The notes under the pieces: generated by a model | The model's database searches: none | What the model saw: the letters and a program-made list of their open reading frames with translations, nothing else | What the model was told of the DNA's origin: nothing | NCBI GenBank assembly: GCA_032353305.1 | Contig: JAUCNG010383370.1 | Coordinates: forward strand, 1 to 17,443 | Direction: 5' to 3' | Source: Cephalothrix spiralis | Lineage: Eukaryota > Nemertea > Palaeonemertea > Archinemertea > Cephalotrichidae | Length of the DNA stretch: 17,443 bases | In this document: piece after piece, positions 1-8,410 of the stretch | How positions within the stretch are numbered: position 1 is the first letter of the stretch | Layout of the letters: the number at the start of each line of letters is the position of its first letter | Translations under genes and position numbers: made by a program

Positions 1-269
1 CTCCAACAATATTTACAGTATACATGATAGGTACAAGACATGATAAAAGTAAAAACAATTAAAACAAGGACAGGAGATTGAAACCGTAGGAATCTATAAT
101 CGGATTGAGGATAAGGATATTAAAACCAAATTCATTTGTCCTTCGGGAGATTGGGAAGAATCAATGTAGGACCCTTGTTAAAGAAGGATTTGTGCCAACT
201 CTTTTTTATTTGGAAGAAAGACCATGCTCTTTCATAAAAATATTTATTATTCATATTTCTCATTTTCAG
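1..269 (+). other. NELFCD intron (3' part), no exon seen
   Basis: This is the 3' part of an intron upstream of the first visible NELFCD exon. It ends in a pyrimidine-rich stretch and the acceptor cattttcag at 261-269. The frame is open upstream of the exon from 105, but residues before 270 do not resemble NELF-C/D, so they are read as intron. No preceding exon is recognisable in 1-260, so the rest of the gene lies left of the window. Confidence 0.7.
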
Positions 270-365
270 ATCGTCACTTGTCATACATTACTTCATCAAA
301 AAGTTCTTGATCTCCTCATAAGGTTATTTGAAAAGTCATTTGAAGAACTTGATGTGCTAGTCCAG
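270..365 (+). CDS. NELFCD: NELF-C/D (TH1) exon, antepenultimate part of the C-terminal domain
   Basis: This internal exon encodes 32 residues in phase 0, starting IVTCHTLLHQKVLDLLIRLF and ending ELDVLVQ. It matches the vertebrate NELF-C/D segment around STCHQLL..VLQLLVKLFE..QLDVMEQ. NELF-C/D is the shared subunit of the negative elongation factor complex, which holds RNA polymerase II in promoter-proximal pausing together with DSIF in the nucleus. The segment is the helical C-terminal part of the TH1 fold. The acceptor is cattttcag and the donor is GTCCAG|gtaaaa. The next exon continues directly with the family hallmark [18 protein letters not shown], which confirms the junction. Identification rests on remembered family sequence rather than a search. 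Confidence 0.93.
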
Positions 366-710
366 GTAAAATAAGATTTTCTGACATTGACTTTTCTTCT
401 ATATTTTGAAAACTATTGCCGAGTTTATTTACGGACCTCGGGCCATGTTAAAGACCCGGCTCTCATCGGTTCATAAAAAATGTATTAGAGTGCGGGCAGG
501 AGTCTTTCATAGACTCCTGGTGCGGGGTATATGCACGAATGGAAGCGGTTTGTTAACATGTTTTGTGAAGGATGCTATATTCCAATTATTTATTAACAAC
601 AAAGAACATTTATCTTTCTTCAATCCTGATCGTGTAACAGTAAAATGTTGTAAGCGTTAAAATAATTTATCTACGCTAAAAATCTTCAATATTTTTTACT
701 CTTTTTACAG
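366..710 (+). other. NELFCD intron with a GC-richer, hairpin-bearing insert
   Basis: A 345-bp intron runs from donor gtaaaa to acceptor ctttttacag (701-710). Its middle (about 410-560) is clearly more GC-rich than the AT-rich ends and contains a perfect 9-bp stem, CAGGAGTCT at 497-505 and AGACTCCTG at 511-519, with a 5-base loop. An 84-codon open frame (406-660) spans it but has no recognisable protein motif and is not called a gene. The GC-rich core may be an old repeat insertion, although no target-site duplication was found. Confidence 0.6.
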
Positions 711-851
711 CTTGAATTAAAAAAGACACTACTAGACCGAATGGTTCATTTATTGAGTAGAGGATGTGTTCTTCCTGTTATTAGTTATATAAAACAATGT
801 TGGGAAAGACAGGACACAGATATATCTCTTATACGGCATTTTGTAATTGAG
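711..851 (+). CDS. NELFCD: NELF-C/D (TH1) exon, [18 protein letters not shown] segment
   Basis: This 141-nt exon gives 47 codons, phase 0 at both ends. It carries the most conserved stretch of the family: [18 protein letters not shown], then VLPVISYI and [13 protein letters not shown]. The vertebrate proteins read nearly the same here ([27 protein letters not shown]). The acceptor is tttttacag; the donor is ATTGAG|gttggt, a weaker +3 to +6 donor but the only one that keeps the family alignment. This exon alone is enough to assign the gene. It contributes helices of the C-terminal domain that pack within the NELF-A/NELF-C core. Confidence 0.96.
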
Positions 852-1146
852 GTTGGTGTTAACTTTGATTTCTATTTGATACATTTGGTAGGCGTTTGTA
901 CAAAGATTAGGATTCATACTTTAATATATCTTCTAAGTTACATAAAATAAATGTGAGTGCAAACTGGATTTATTTTAAAATTGCTTTATTGACCGATGAG
1001 GTTGCTAAGTTGACATAGTTTGTGCACTCGCTTGTAAATTTAAACCGTGTTTGTTTGATATGCGTTTTAGATAATCGACCGGTTCTCAACGGGACTCGAC
1101 GGGTTTCTTAGAGTTGAATAAATGATTACAATCTCAATGATTAAGA

Positions 1147-1261
1147 TGGCGCGATGGTAGAAACGCGAATAATGACTGTATGACAGGTGCTGTGGCGCGA
1201 TAGTCCTCTATTCCGGAGGCATCTACTTCGACGCTTCTCAGGGGTATCCTCAGGGGCATCT
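1147..1261. repeat. Short direct repeats in a CpG-rich, SINE-like stretch
   Basis: TGGCGCGATGGT (1147-1158) recurs as TGGCGCGATAGT (1193-1204), one mismatch and 46 bp apart. A 12-bp unit is tandemly doubled as TCAGGGGTATCC (1238-1249) and TCAGGGGCATCT (1250-1261). The first motif resembles a tRNA A box, as in tRNA-derived SINEs, but I do not see a convincing B box at the right distance. The SINE reading is therefore only a possibility. The block adjoins the CCGCAAATAACGCA cluster and could be part of the same insertion. Confidence 0.4.
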
Positions 1262-1585
1262 GCGTAAATTTGTGAGTTTTCCATGCGGTTTTCCGCAAAT
1301 TACGCAACTCCGCGTTTGCGAAATCTTAGCACAAAATTGCGTTAATTGCGGAATCCCACAAATAACGCAATGTTTCTCCTCAAACTATGCATTACCGCAA
1401 ATAACGCATCACCGCATTAAAGCAACGCTACCCCGGAATACCGCAAAAAAATCCAACGCCGGCTTTTCCCAATCAAGCAATTTGCCATGCGTTATGTTCT
1501 TATCATTACCGCAAATAACGATAATATTATTCCAAATCTGCGTTAATACGGTTAAAACGGAATACGGCAATTAACGCAATGTTGC
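1261..1585. repeat. Cluster of about ten copies of a CCGCAAATAACGCA-like motif in both orientations
   Basis: A 14-15-bp motif recurs irregularly. Forward copies are CCGCAAATTACGCAA (1293-1307), CCACAAATAACGCAA (1356-1370), CCGCAAATAACGCA (1395-1408), CCGCATTAAAGCAACG (1412-1427), CCGCAAATAACG (1509-1520) and CGGCAATTAACGCAA (1565-1579). Inverted forms are TTGCGTTAATTGCGG (1337-1351) and CTGCGTTAATACGG (1538-1551). The copy at 1337-1351 is the reverse complement of 1565-1579 with one mismatch. Dense short subterminal motifs in both orientations are typical of non-autonomous DNA transposon ends, but element boundaries and target duplication are not visible. Confidence 0.65.
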
Positions 1586-1724
1586 ATCTCCGTCAAGTCC
1601 GCGCCTCTCAGAAATCTATGGTCTCTGAATATATCTCAAAATCGGATAATAAAAATGTAACTATGTGTGAATTAGCTGTTTATTTCGTTAAGCTCCTAGG
1701 TAATAAATGCATTTGTCATTTTAG

Positions 1725-1854
1725 GTTCTGGAAATGATCAGCCCTCCATATACTCAAGAATTCATCCAAATATTTTTGCCATTAATTGAAAATGATGATG
1801 TTACTGGATCATTGAGAACAGATGCTGAAAAGGATCCTGTCTCGCAGTTTATAA
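1725..1854 (+). CDS. NELFCD: NELF-C/D (TH1) penultimate coding exon
   Basis: This 130-nt exon encodes VLEMISPPYT, QEFIQIFLPLIEND and DAEKDPVSQFI, then leaves one base (A) to be completed by the next exon. It matches the vertebrate C-terminal stretch VLDVIAPPYT..FVQLFLPILEND..EHDPVTEFI. The acceptor is tcattttag and the donor is TTTATAA|gtaagc, a strong consensus. The preceding exon ends in FVIE, so the join VIE-VLEMISPPY reproduces the family reading across the junction. If the intron were not removed, translation would read through into unrelated sequence. Confidence 0.95.
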
Positions 1855-1933
1855 GTAAGCTTCTATCGCATTTTGTACACATTTTAATAAATTATATCAC
1901 CTCTCTTGTTTGGTTTGCTCAACTATCACAAAC

Positions 1934-1995
1934 CGAGGGGCGGACATGCATCGGTCCGCAGTCCGCGTTATTTTTTTGCCGTTGCCCGCCCCTCG
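1934..1995. mobile_element. 62-bp hAT-like miniature element with 8-bp target duplication
   Basis: The segment begins CGAGGGGCGG (1934-1943) and ends with the exact reverse complement CCGCCCCTCG (1986-1995). The 8 bases TCACAAAC flank it on both sides (1926-1933 and 1996-2003). Ten-bp terminal inverted repeats plus an 8-bp direct duplication fit hAT-superfamily non-autonomous elements, whose ends are often CAGGGG-like. It is far too short to encode anything and is much more GC-rich than its surroundings. Superfamily assignment is inference; the repeat geometry is seen directly. Confidence 0.65.
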
Positions 1996-2258
1996 TCACA
2001 AACCATACGAGTTACCTGAAAGTTTAAAGTAATAAATTAAGTTTTTGTGATAAATGATTTAGAACCCCCTAGAAACGGGTAAAACCACATACGCTGAACG
2101 ATATATTTACAAAATCAAAATTTACGCCTTCATTGACTTCTTCAATGTTATCGCGCGCGGTAGATTGGTCAACTCAAAATTTTATTTTATTTTTCACAAT
2201 CTTAAATTTTTTTCAAATTGCTAGGAAAATAAATTAATTTAATAGAAATAAAACATTT

Positions 2259-2460
2259 TTTATTTCAAATAATTTTTACGTTGTTTTTAATATTTGCCAT
2301 AGTGACCATTACTGGCCATTTTCAACTTCTAATAAACATTTTTTTTTTATTTGAAATAGATATTGAAATAGATAGTTATTTCACAATTTAACGATGTTTT
2401 TAATATTTGCCATTTGCCATAGTGACCATTACTAGTCATTCTCATCTACTAATAAACCAT
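2259..2460. repeat. Imperfect direct duplication, two copies of about 82 bp
   Basis: Copy 1 (about 2259-2340) and copy 2 (about 2377-2460) share GTTTTTAATATTTGCCAT, then ATAGTGACCATTACT and CTAATAAAC. Copy 2 contains an extra 7 bases, making TTGCCATTTGCCAT. The copies are separated by about 36 bp of T-rich sequence. It lies wholly in the last NELFCD intron and appears to be a local segmental duplication or two copies of one repeat. Confidence 0.75.
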
Positions 2461-2763
2461 GATCGATTTAATTTCCTCCTTTTGATTTCACTTCCGTCGA
2501 CAATAGAGGAAGTTAGAAAATAATCCTGGAGTCGTAATGGAATTTGTCACAAAACCAAAAATAACGTTTGTAGTGCTTTTGCCAATTTTTTCTTCCATGA
2601 GCGTTATATATCTGCTTTAAGCATGCTTAAAAATTAAAAGAATAATTTTGCAAACAAAATAACATGTGCGTATGGCCTTCATTGATCCTCCCCGATTCCC
2701 GTTGAAAATTAATTGATGAGACAATGGAATTATTTTTATAACATTTTAATAATTTTTTTGCAG

Positions 2764-2798
2764 TCCATTGCAGAAATACCGATATAGAAGTTGTGTGA
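2764..2798 (+). CDS. NELFCD: NELF-C/D (TH1) terminal coding exon, 11-residue C-terminus
   Basis: This coding stub is too short to stand out by length. The acceptor aatttttttgcag is followed by TC, which joins the A left by the previous exon to make Ile, then HCRNTDIEVV and the stop TGA at 2796-2798. The mature tail reads QFI-IHCRNTDIEVV. Vertebrate NELF-C/D ends EFI-AHCKSNFIMVN, so the HC(K/R) motif, the length and the hydrophobic end all agree. Phase, motif and splice signal together make this the true C-terminus. It completes 133 residues of the protein in this window. Confidence 0.85.
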
Positions 2799-3310
2799 CC
2801 CCAATAATTGACCAAAATGATTGCATGAAATTTGGTTCGTATCTCAAAATTTTGAATGGATTATAATGAAAGGTATGATTGTTTATTTCTGTATGTTTGT
2901 TATGGATTACTCATTGGATTATACAACATAATCGGATTTACACTTTTAATGAAAAGGGATTATAAAGATGTGCGACGCGGTTGCAATATTGCATCTGTTT
3001 TTTTATTGAACTCATCCGGTCCCCGGACCTAACTTTGGATATACCTTGGGACATACAGTATGGTGATTAATTGACGATGAGGATATTGTCATTGAGCATC
3101 GGGGATATGCATATTTGTGTCGGAAATATGTGCTTTTATTTTTGGATATATATTTTATCATTAAATCGTGGGTCACATGAATGACATTGAATAAGTGTTG
3201 TATCGGAATTTCGATTAACTCAGTGTGCTAATCATGGTAATGACGTCATATTAAGGAGACATTTTAAATGAAAACACTGCCATATTTTGTACAGTTTATA
3301 ATGAAATAAA
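2799..3310 (+). other. Probable NELFCD 3' UTR
   Basis: AT-rich sequence follows the NELFCD stop, with no AATAAA until 3305, which suggests a 3' UTR of about 0.5 kb. It contains a TGACGTCA palindrome (3241-3248) with the following ATATT shared with the ends of the transposon-like element at 9605-10175. No conserved RNA structure was recognised. The extent is inferred only from the first poly(A) signal. Confidence 0.45.
3305..3310 (+). terminator. Candidate NELFCD polyadenylation signal AATAAA
   Basis: This is the first canonical AATAAA downstream of the NELFCD stop codon, within ATGAAATAAAGTATT. A further AATAAA is at about 3572-3577 and could be an alternative site. The downstream region is T-rich but has no striking GT-rich element. 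Confidence 0.45.
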
Positions 3311-5759
3311 GTATTATAATATATTCGTCAACCAGAGTTTATCTACTGCCGAAATGGTATCCTATGATATTTTATCAACTTATCATACCTAAATCCATGT
3401 TTTTAAATTCTTTTTCTCCTCGCATATTTATTTTAAACTTTTTTTTTTATTATAAAATTATTACAGTCTATAAAAAATTAATCTGTGTTCTATTTTTTTT
3501 AAATTATATCCTTAGAATCCTAGGCAGGAATCTGTTCGCAGGGGTCTGCTATTACTTAAAAAGCCTACAAATAAAAGTTCGGAAATAATTTATTAAATTT
3601 TTTAAAACATAATGACTAGAACCGCAATATTTTGCTTACTTCACTTTGCTCTACACCATGCAAAAAATAGGCAAATTCATTTTTGTATTGTTTAAGCAAA
3701 TAAGGAAGTGCAGGGTTAACGCATACTACGATAATTATTTGTGACATATCTATTTATTATATAATAGTTCAAGCATTGTTGACTTATAGGTTTTAGAGGT
3801 ACATTGAGCCAAAGCTGTTTCCACTCTGGTCTTGACAGACGAAATCGAAATTTTCGCTGTCAATTGACTGTGGTACGTCTGTCTACATGCTTATTGATTT
3901 TCCCAATTCAATGGTTATCAGTTTTGAAAATCTTCCGGTTATCTCTGTAACGTTCTAGTAATCTATAAGTCCTATTAGTTTTTTGGATGTTGGATATGTG
4001 ATTGAAAATGATAACAGGTAATTGGTCGTTCAATTTTTATGCATCAATTAATTTATTGCCTTGGGAAAATTTTACTTTCTATTGTGTGCATTATAGTCAC
4101 ACAGTTGGTAAGAATGTACACAATGTATTTATAATAACAATTGGTTTCGGTTCTAGTACCTTATACATTATTCCACTTTATATCACATAGAATTTTTCTA
4201 GTTGAAAAAGATTTGTTATGGCGCATACATAAGAAGAGCGGTCAAGTGGAACCTAAGATCATATCAATGAAGTGCTTCTGGCCAGAATATTTTTCAGTCG
4301 TGAAATTAAAAATCAGTCAAAGTGGATCTAGAAAATTGCTCAAAAAATTCCTCGTCTACTGAGTAAGTAAATAGATGAATTGTTAATTGTTTTAAGGGGT
4401 TATGCAACCTTTGTTATTGTTCAAGTCTAATTATTTTTATACATTTATTTTATTAGTTCCTTTAAGGGATTATTGATATGATGCTCTTAAATTGGACCCT
4501 TGCTTAAATTGTTGAACAGATAAATTGTAGTTGCTCAGGTATGCTTGGTTTGTCGATGTGTTTTGATAAATAATTTTCCTTCCCAAAATATATGACGTAA
4601 TGTCAATATAATTTTTTAATTAAAAGATTTATTTCTTTTGGATATTCTGATATGTAATATCTGTTGATGCTATGCTTTATTAATGGCTCAGCTGATCAGA
4701 GCTGATGGGTTAATAATTGAAGATTTAATTAATTATTTCGTAACATTTATTTCTTTAACTACATGTACCTCGATTTTATGCCTGACAATAAAAATTTTTA
4801 AGATTTAGATTTTTATAATTTTTTATACAATGTAAAAATTTTTTACTTACATTTTGAGGGAGAAAGTGCTCATTGATTCTTCTTAGATATTACATTTTGA
4901 TAAGAATATAGGTTAAATGATTTCTGGGACTTCTTAAATATATCGATTCTTAACGACCTAGTGATCTATTAAACTAAAGTTATACCCCCTAAAATGACCC
5001 AGAAAAATCTATAGAAATTTCCTGAGTGTAGACACTTTTTATATTTTTTCAAGTTTCAAAAGTAATCATGAAGATTCATTGTAATTTATTTTCATTAACA
5101 TCTTTCATGTGTCAATTTTTCCTTTATATTTAACTAGTTCGATAACTGCCTAATGATTATTGTACTGTCATGTTTATGCTTTTGAGCGCATTATACCCAT
5201 AGAATACACATTGTTGTTAAATGTAAAAAAACCTATATACATATATTTTGGTCATATATCATATATGTATACGAACGACGTATATTTTTCTGTCTCGTAA
5301 TGGTGTTTAAACAAGTAGTTGGGCTTCAAAATTTCGCATATGGAATAGAGGTGTATATAACACACCTGTTGGTACAAACTTGTGAAGTAGTCTTTATTTG
5401 ATCATAAATATCCCTATGCCAATGACATAGAATCATTTTATATCATTGATACCTGTAAAAGATTTTTAATTGTGGTTTTAAGGATACTTATATGATGGTA
5501 AGTAAATTTATTCTAGAACCTATGAAGATCACAAAATGTACACGAGCGTAGGTTTAAGTGTAGGTATCAGTACCTTTAAGTGTACTTCATTGGGTCAATT
5601 TTTGACAGAACTATGTATACTTTTTAAAATCATAAACATGGATATTACGACCATTCATGTTTAATGCATGAGAGTTTTTCCATAACATATTCAATGTGAA
5701 AAAAATAAAGTTTGTGTGAAAGTTTGGAACAAACTTATACATTTTTTCTGGCTTCAAAT
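3311..5759. other. AT-rich non-coding region between NELFCD and the PHLPP-type gene
   Basis: No protein family is recognisable on either strand. Small structures noted are an 8-bp stem GACAGACG/CGTCTGTC at 3834-3841 and 3876-3883 that encloses the palindrome CGAAATTTTCG, a 38-bp imperfect palindrome around 4676-4713 with TCAGCT/AGCTGA arms, and an AT-rich palindromic run at about 5233-5282. One possible spliced exon is listed at 4202-4362. The intergenic/first-intron boundary cannot be placed because the start of the PHLPP transcript is not identifiable. Confidence 0.6.
4202..4362 (+). other. Candidate non-coding (5' UTR) exon, low confidence
   Basis: A 161-bp block has an acceptor-like TTTTTCTAG immediately before it and a perfect donor, ACTGA|gtaagt, immediately after. 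It is less AT-rich than its surroundings. One frame is open across it (from 4141) and includes KKSGQVEPK, but that frame stops with TGA exactly at the block's end. The frame that would join to the 12049 exon has internal stops. If real, it can only be untranslated leader of the downstream gene or an exon of an unidentified transcript. It may equally be chance. Confidence 0.2.
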
Positions 5760-5990
5760 AGGTCGGCAGGTTGACTAGGAAAACAGGGAAATAAGGGAAA
5801 AGTCAGGGAATTTTCAAATTTCGATGAAAGGCATCAAAAATATTCTTGAGGATTACAGTTCATGACAAATTTTCTGTTGTGAAAGTCATTTTCATGAATA
5901 AATATGTCGCGAAAGACATTTTCATGGGGAAAAACTCAGGGAAAAGTCAAAGAATTTTGAAATTGTGAAAAGTGGCCATCCGGGTCGGGA
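5760..5990. repeat. Dispersed repeat copy with internal duplications (GTGGCCA / GTCAGGGAATTTT family)
   Basis: This stretch contains AGGGAAAAGTCAGGGAATTT (from about 5793) and again AGGGAAAAGTCAAAGAATTT (from about 5937). GAAAGTCATTTTCATG and GAAAGACATTTTCATG lie about 31 bp apart near 5880-5926. It ends with AAAGTGGCCATCCGGGTCGG. Similar phrases recur at 8035-8160, 8330-8405, 10955-11060 and 12840-12885, which indicates a diverged dispersed family. No coding capacity or clear ends are seen. Confidence 0.5.
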
Positions 5991-7245
5991 CTCTCAGGAG
6001 TTACCTGAGGATTTAAAAAAGTTGCTGCGATCTTGCAAAACAATCAGTTTTCAAGATTCGTTAAAATGGTGAAGTTATTTGATGCCTATGAAAGAACCTT
6101 GATACGCCCTTAAATAATTTGTTGTGTATGTAAAAAAGCTAATATAGAATTGGTATAGTTCTCGACGCTTTACTTATTTGTATAAATTAAATTTTACAAG
6201 ATTTTTAATAAAATTATATTATTAAACGTGCACGTCGTATTGCAGTACGATTATTTTACAATGTTCATGTACTCTGAATTTTTTATATGATTGTTGACTG
6301 AAGGTGGGCTAGAAATTCTATCCGTAGTTTAATTATGTTAACAAAAGTAATCGGATTTTTCAAAAATCAATTGCCGTAGGGTTGTCTTGTCATACTTCAT
6401 TATATTTATTTTTACACTTGCTTTATTTACTCTGTTAATGCTGGTTATAATGCATATAATAAATTTGACATAAGACATTCTACCAATTTATGCATAATAC
6501 ATCTTCCTTTCTATGTGTTCCCTGACCATTGATTATTTTTCTGATTTAGCATCATACAGTGGTTTTATATTTTTTGGAAAGAAATCCAAACCATATTAGC
6601 GTTCTTTCAAGCCAAAAATCATTATCTCATTATGTGATTATTTATATTTTTAATGATACTAATTTAATTAGAAATTATGCTTAGCAACTTACTTAAAATC
6701 AAGCACTCCCCTGCATTGTGTACAAAATATTGTGTACATTAGATAATCTAGATAATTATATGATGATGTTCATAACAAGATCTTTCTTTAAAAATCTTTC
6801 ATTGTACATGTAATCAATTGTTGCCTTCTTAATTAGGCCTTTGGGTAATCTACAACATCTATCGATATGATATATTTGTTGGTTGTTCTAGAATTCGAAA
6901 ATAATTGGTACCAGCGTCGAAACCTTCCAAATAGGAGCACCTCCCACACTCCCAAATGTGACCACTCTCATTTCAGAGAGTCCACTCTACTTAATTGGAA
7001 TTGGAAGAAAGTTCATTGTAAATTTCATGTAATTTCATTTTATTACAAAACAAGTATGTCAAAATATGCAATAGGTTGGGTCGACTTTAAGTCTGTATTG
7101 CAACCCTTACCAAATGTTACCTATATGAAGTGTACTTATATTTGGAAAACCTACTCCAAAACGATGTTACGTTCTGTCGGCGCCACTCTGCGGTTCTGAG
7201 GAGTTGTTCCTTAAAATTATTCATACGGATACATGTTACATTGTT
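5991..7245. other. AT-rich non-coding region
   Basis: No recognisable gene. A stretch at about 6170-6245 resembles one at 8560-8650, sharing TTACTTAT..TTACAA.ATTTT..TATTAAACGT. A near-palindrome lies at 6720-6739, TGTACAAAATATTGTGTACA with two mismatched positions. The open frame 6867-7199 (110 codons) shows no family signature, biased composition or splice support. Its 3' end is slightly GC-richer (about 7165-7200) and includes GGCGCC. Confidence 0.6.
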
Positions 7246-7364
7246 TCGCCTTTATAGGCTTTACTAACAATGGTAATCATTAATTCATAGGTATTAATTC
7301 GAGATGCCTTTATAGGTTTTACTAACAATGGTAATCTTTAATTCATAGATATTATAATTGGAGA
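7246..7364. repeat. Two-copy tandem repeat, 59-60-bp unit
   Basis: Unit 1 is 7246-7304 and unit 2 is 7305-7364. Both read GCCTTTATAGG(C/T)TTTACTAACA, then ATGGTAATC(A/T)TTAATTCATA and end in GAGA. A third start, TGCCTATGATAATAG, follows at 7365 and diverges at once. There are only a handful of differences between the units. Just downstream, a 10-bp inverted repeat ATAACTACTG (7380-7389) / CAGTAGTTAT (7419-7428) is present. Confidence 0.85.
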
Positions 7365-7429
7365 TGCCTATGATAATAGATAACTACTGATCAGTTATAT
7401 TCACCCTATTAGTGTAAACAGTAGTTATT

Positions 7430-7845
7430 GCTCTCTCTGAATCACATGTAGTCATCTCAAATGTAAACTTGTACATAATTTAAGGTACAGGATATTAAGT
7501 CAAACCCTTGATATATTGATATTCTATCGAGTTGTGACTAAATGCCGCTTTGTGCAATAAAATAGTTATTACCCTTTAGTTGTTTCACTGTTTATCTAAA
7601 GAATTAGAGTGTGAAAGAGAAACATATAATGAAGGTAAGAGATTTAGATCCATTTAGGTTGAAATTCCACCTTCTTTGGATGAGAGAGGGTATAATAAAT
7701 TGTTAACTTCTAGTTTCTGACGCAAACATATGTATTTATTATTTTTACTTTATGTAATATATTAACTTTATTGGATTTATGAGGACTTTATGTAATGCTT
7801 ATGCTTTATTTTGTGTCTTGTAGTTATTTTCACTTTTGCTATAAC
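7430..7845. other. AT-rich non-coding stretch, nothing recognised
   Basis: No open frame with a recognisable protein, no repeat and no RNA gene was seen here. The sequence is ordinary AT-rich DNA between the 60-bp tandem repeat and the foldback element. Confidence 0.6.
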
Positions 7846-8006
7846 CACTGTGGGGGAACTCGGACAGTGTAAACCATGGATTGCATACAATCATTGTATG
7901 GGGACAGGGTAAATCATGGACCAGATACCAGTGTTAAGACGGATTATTTTTTGTTCGGTGATTGTATGCAATCCATGGTTAACACTGTCCGAGTTCCCCC
8001 ACAGTG
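7846..8006. mobile_element. 161-bp foldback MITE-like element
   Basis: The left arm 7846-7893 begins CACTGTGGGGGAACTCGGAC. The right arm 7959-8006 is its reverse complement over 48 bp with a single mismatch (AAACC versus TAACC). The centre of about 65 bp carries a diverged second copy of the arm's GGACAGTGTAAACCATGGA, reading GGACAGGGTAAATCATGGA at 7902-7920. TA dinucleotides lie within 1-2 bases of both outer ends, which would fit a Tc1/mariner-type target, but the exact boundary is ambiguous. It has no coding capacity. High arm identity suggests recent amplification or arm correction. Confidence 0.8.
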
Positions 8007-8410
8007 ATATCTTTATTTTTCAATTGATTTTTTAAAATCCTGAAATGTCATGGATGTCATGGAAAATTGAAAAATTTAGTAAAAACTTGGAAATATGACA
8101 GAGTATCATGGTATTTTGTTTTCCGGGCTAATTGTGAAAGATGTGGCGACTGACTTCTAAATTCTTTTTCATAGTTAAATGTCTGAAATCTAAATTATAT
8201 TTTTTATGTATTTCTTCCTTTATTTAGATTAGGTTTTATATTTTAAATCGAGGGCCAAAACATGTATCTTGTTCATAGGTTAAAAGTGAATTTGTTCTAG
8301 ATGTCATCTAGACATTTCCAAGATTCGTGACTGAGAATTTTCTGTATATGTCAGGGGAAAAAGACATGGAAATTGGTTTTCAGAAAGTTGTGGCCACCCT
8401 GACCATTCAT
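8007..8410. repeat. Diverged dispersed-repeat copies (TCATGGAAA / GTGGCCACCCTGACC)
   Basis: About 8035-8160 includes ATGTCATGGATGTCATGGAA, TTTTCCGGGC and GATGTGGCGACTGAC. About 8330-8405 includes TGTCAGGGGAAAAAGACATGG, ending GTTGTGGCCACCCTGACC. Both resemble the 5760-5990 repeat. Between them, a 17-bp palindrome TCTAGATGTCATCTAGA lies at 8296-8312 and is perfect apart from the central base. Copy limits are not visible. Confidence 0.4.

Larger units (their letters stand above)
852..1724 (+). other. NELFCD intron carrying a CpG-rich repeat block
   Basis: This 873-bp intron runs from donor gttggt to acceptor cattttag (1717-1724). Positions 852-1040 are ordinary AT-rich sequence. About 1070-1610 is markedly richer in CpG and holds two repeat structures listed separately (1147-1261 and 1261-1585). 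The 100-codon open frame at 1272-1574 follows the repeated motif and shows no protein family, so it is considered non-coding. Confidence 0.75.
1855..2763 (+). other. Last NELFCD intron, with mini-element and duplication
   Basis: This 909-bp intron runs from donor gtaagc to the strong acceptor aatttttttgcag (2751-2763). It contains the 62-bp inverted-repeat element at 1934-1995 and the imperfect duplication at 2259-2460. The remainder (2005-2258 and 2461-2750) is AT-rich with no recognisable feature. It separates the penultimate exon from a coding stub of only 11 codons. Confidence 0.75.

Noticed and set aside
406-660. 84-codon open frame in a NELFCD intron
   Set aside because: It lies between two well supported exons, has no recognisable motif and spans a hairpin-bearing GC-rich insert; length is compatible with chance.
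1147-1261. tRNA gene or tRNA-derived SINE
   Set aside because: An A-box-like motif is present but no B box at proper spacing and no cloverleaf could be drawn; kept only as a repeat.
1272-1574. 100-codon open frame
   Set aside because: Its apparent protein repeats (LPQIT) are just translation of the repeated CCGCAAATAACGCA motif; it is in an intron.
1261-1585. CRISPR-like array
   Set aside because: Motif copies are short, imperfect, in both orientations and unevenly spaced, in an animal gene intron.
2627-2815. 62-codon open frame on the minus strand
   Set aside because: It overlaps the real terminal NELFCD exon on the opposite strand and has no recognisable features.
7179-7185. TGGCGCC on the minus strand, resembling a retroelement tRNA-Lys primer-binding start
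   Set aside because: Only seven bases match, and no long terminal repeats, polypurine tract or pol-like frame lie nearby.
6867-7199. 110-codon open frame, the longest without an assigned family
   Set aside because: No domain, signal, splice support or compositional shift seen; no similarity recognised. Left as non-coding.
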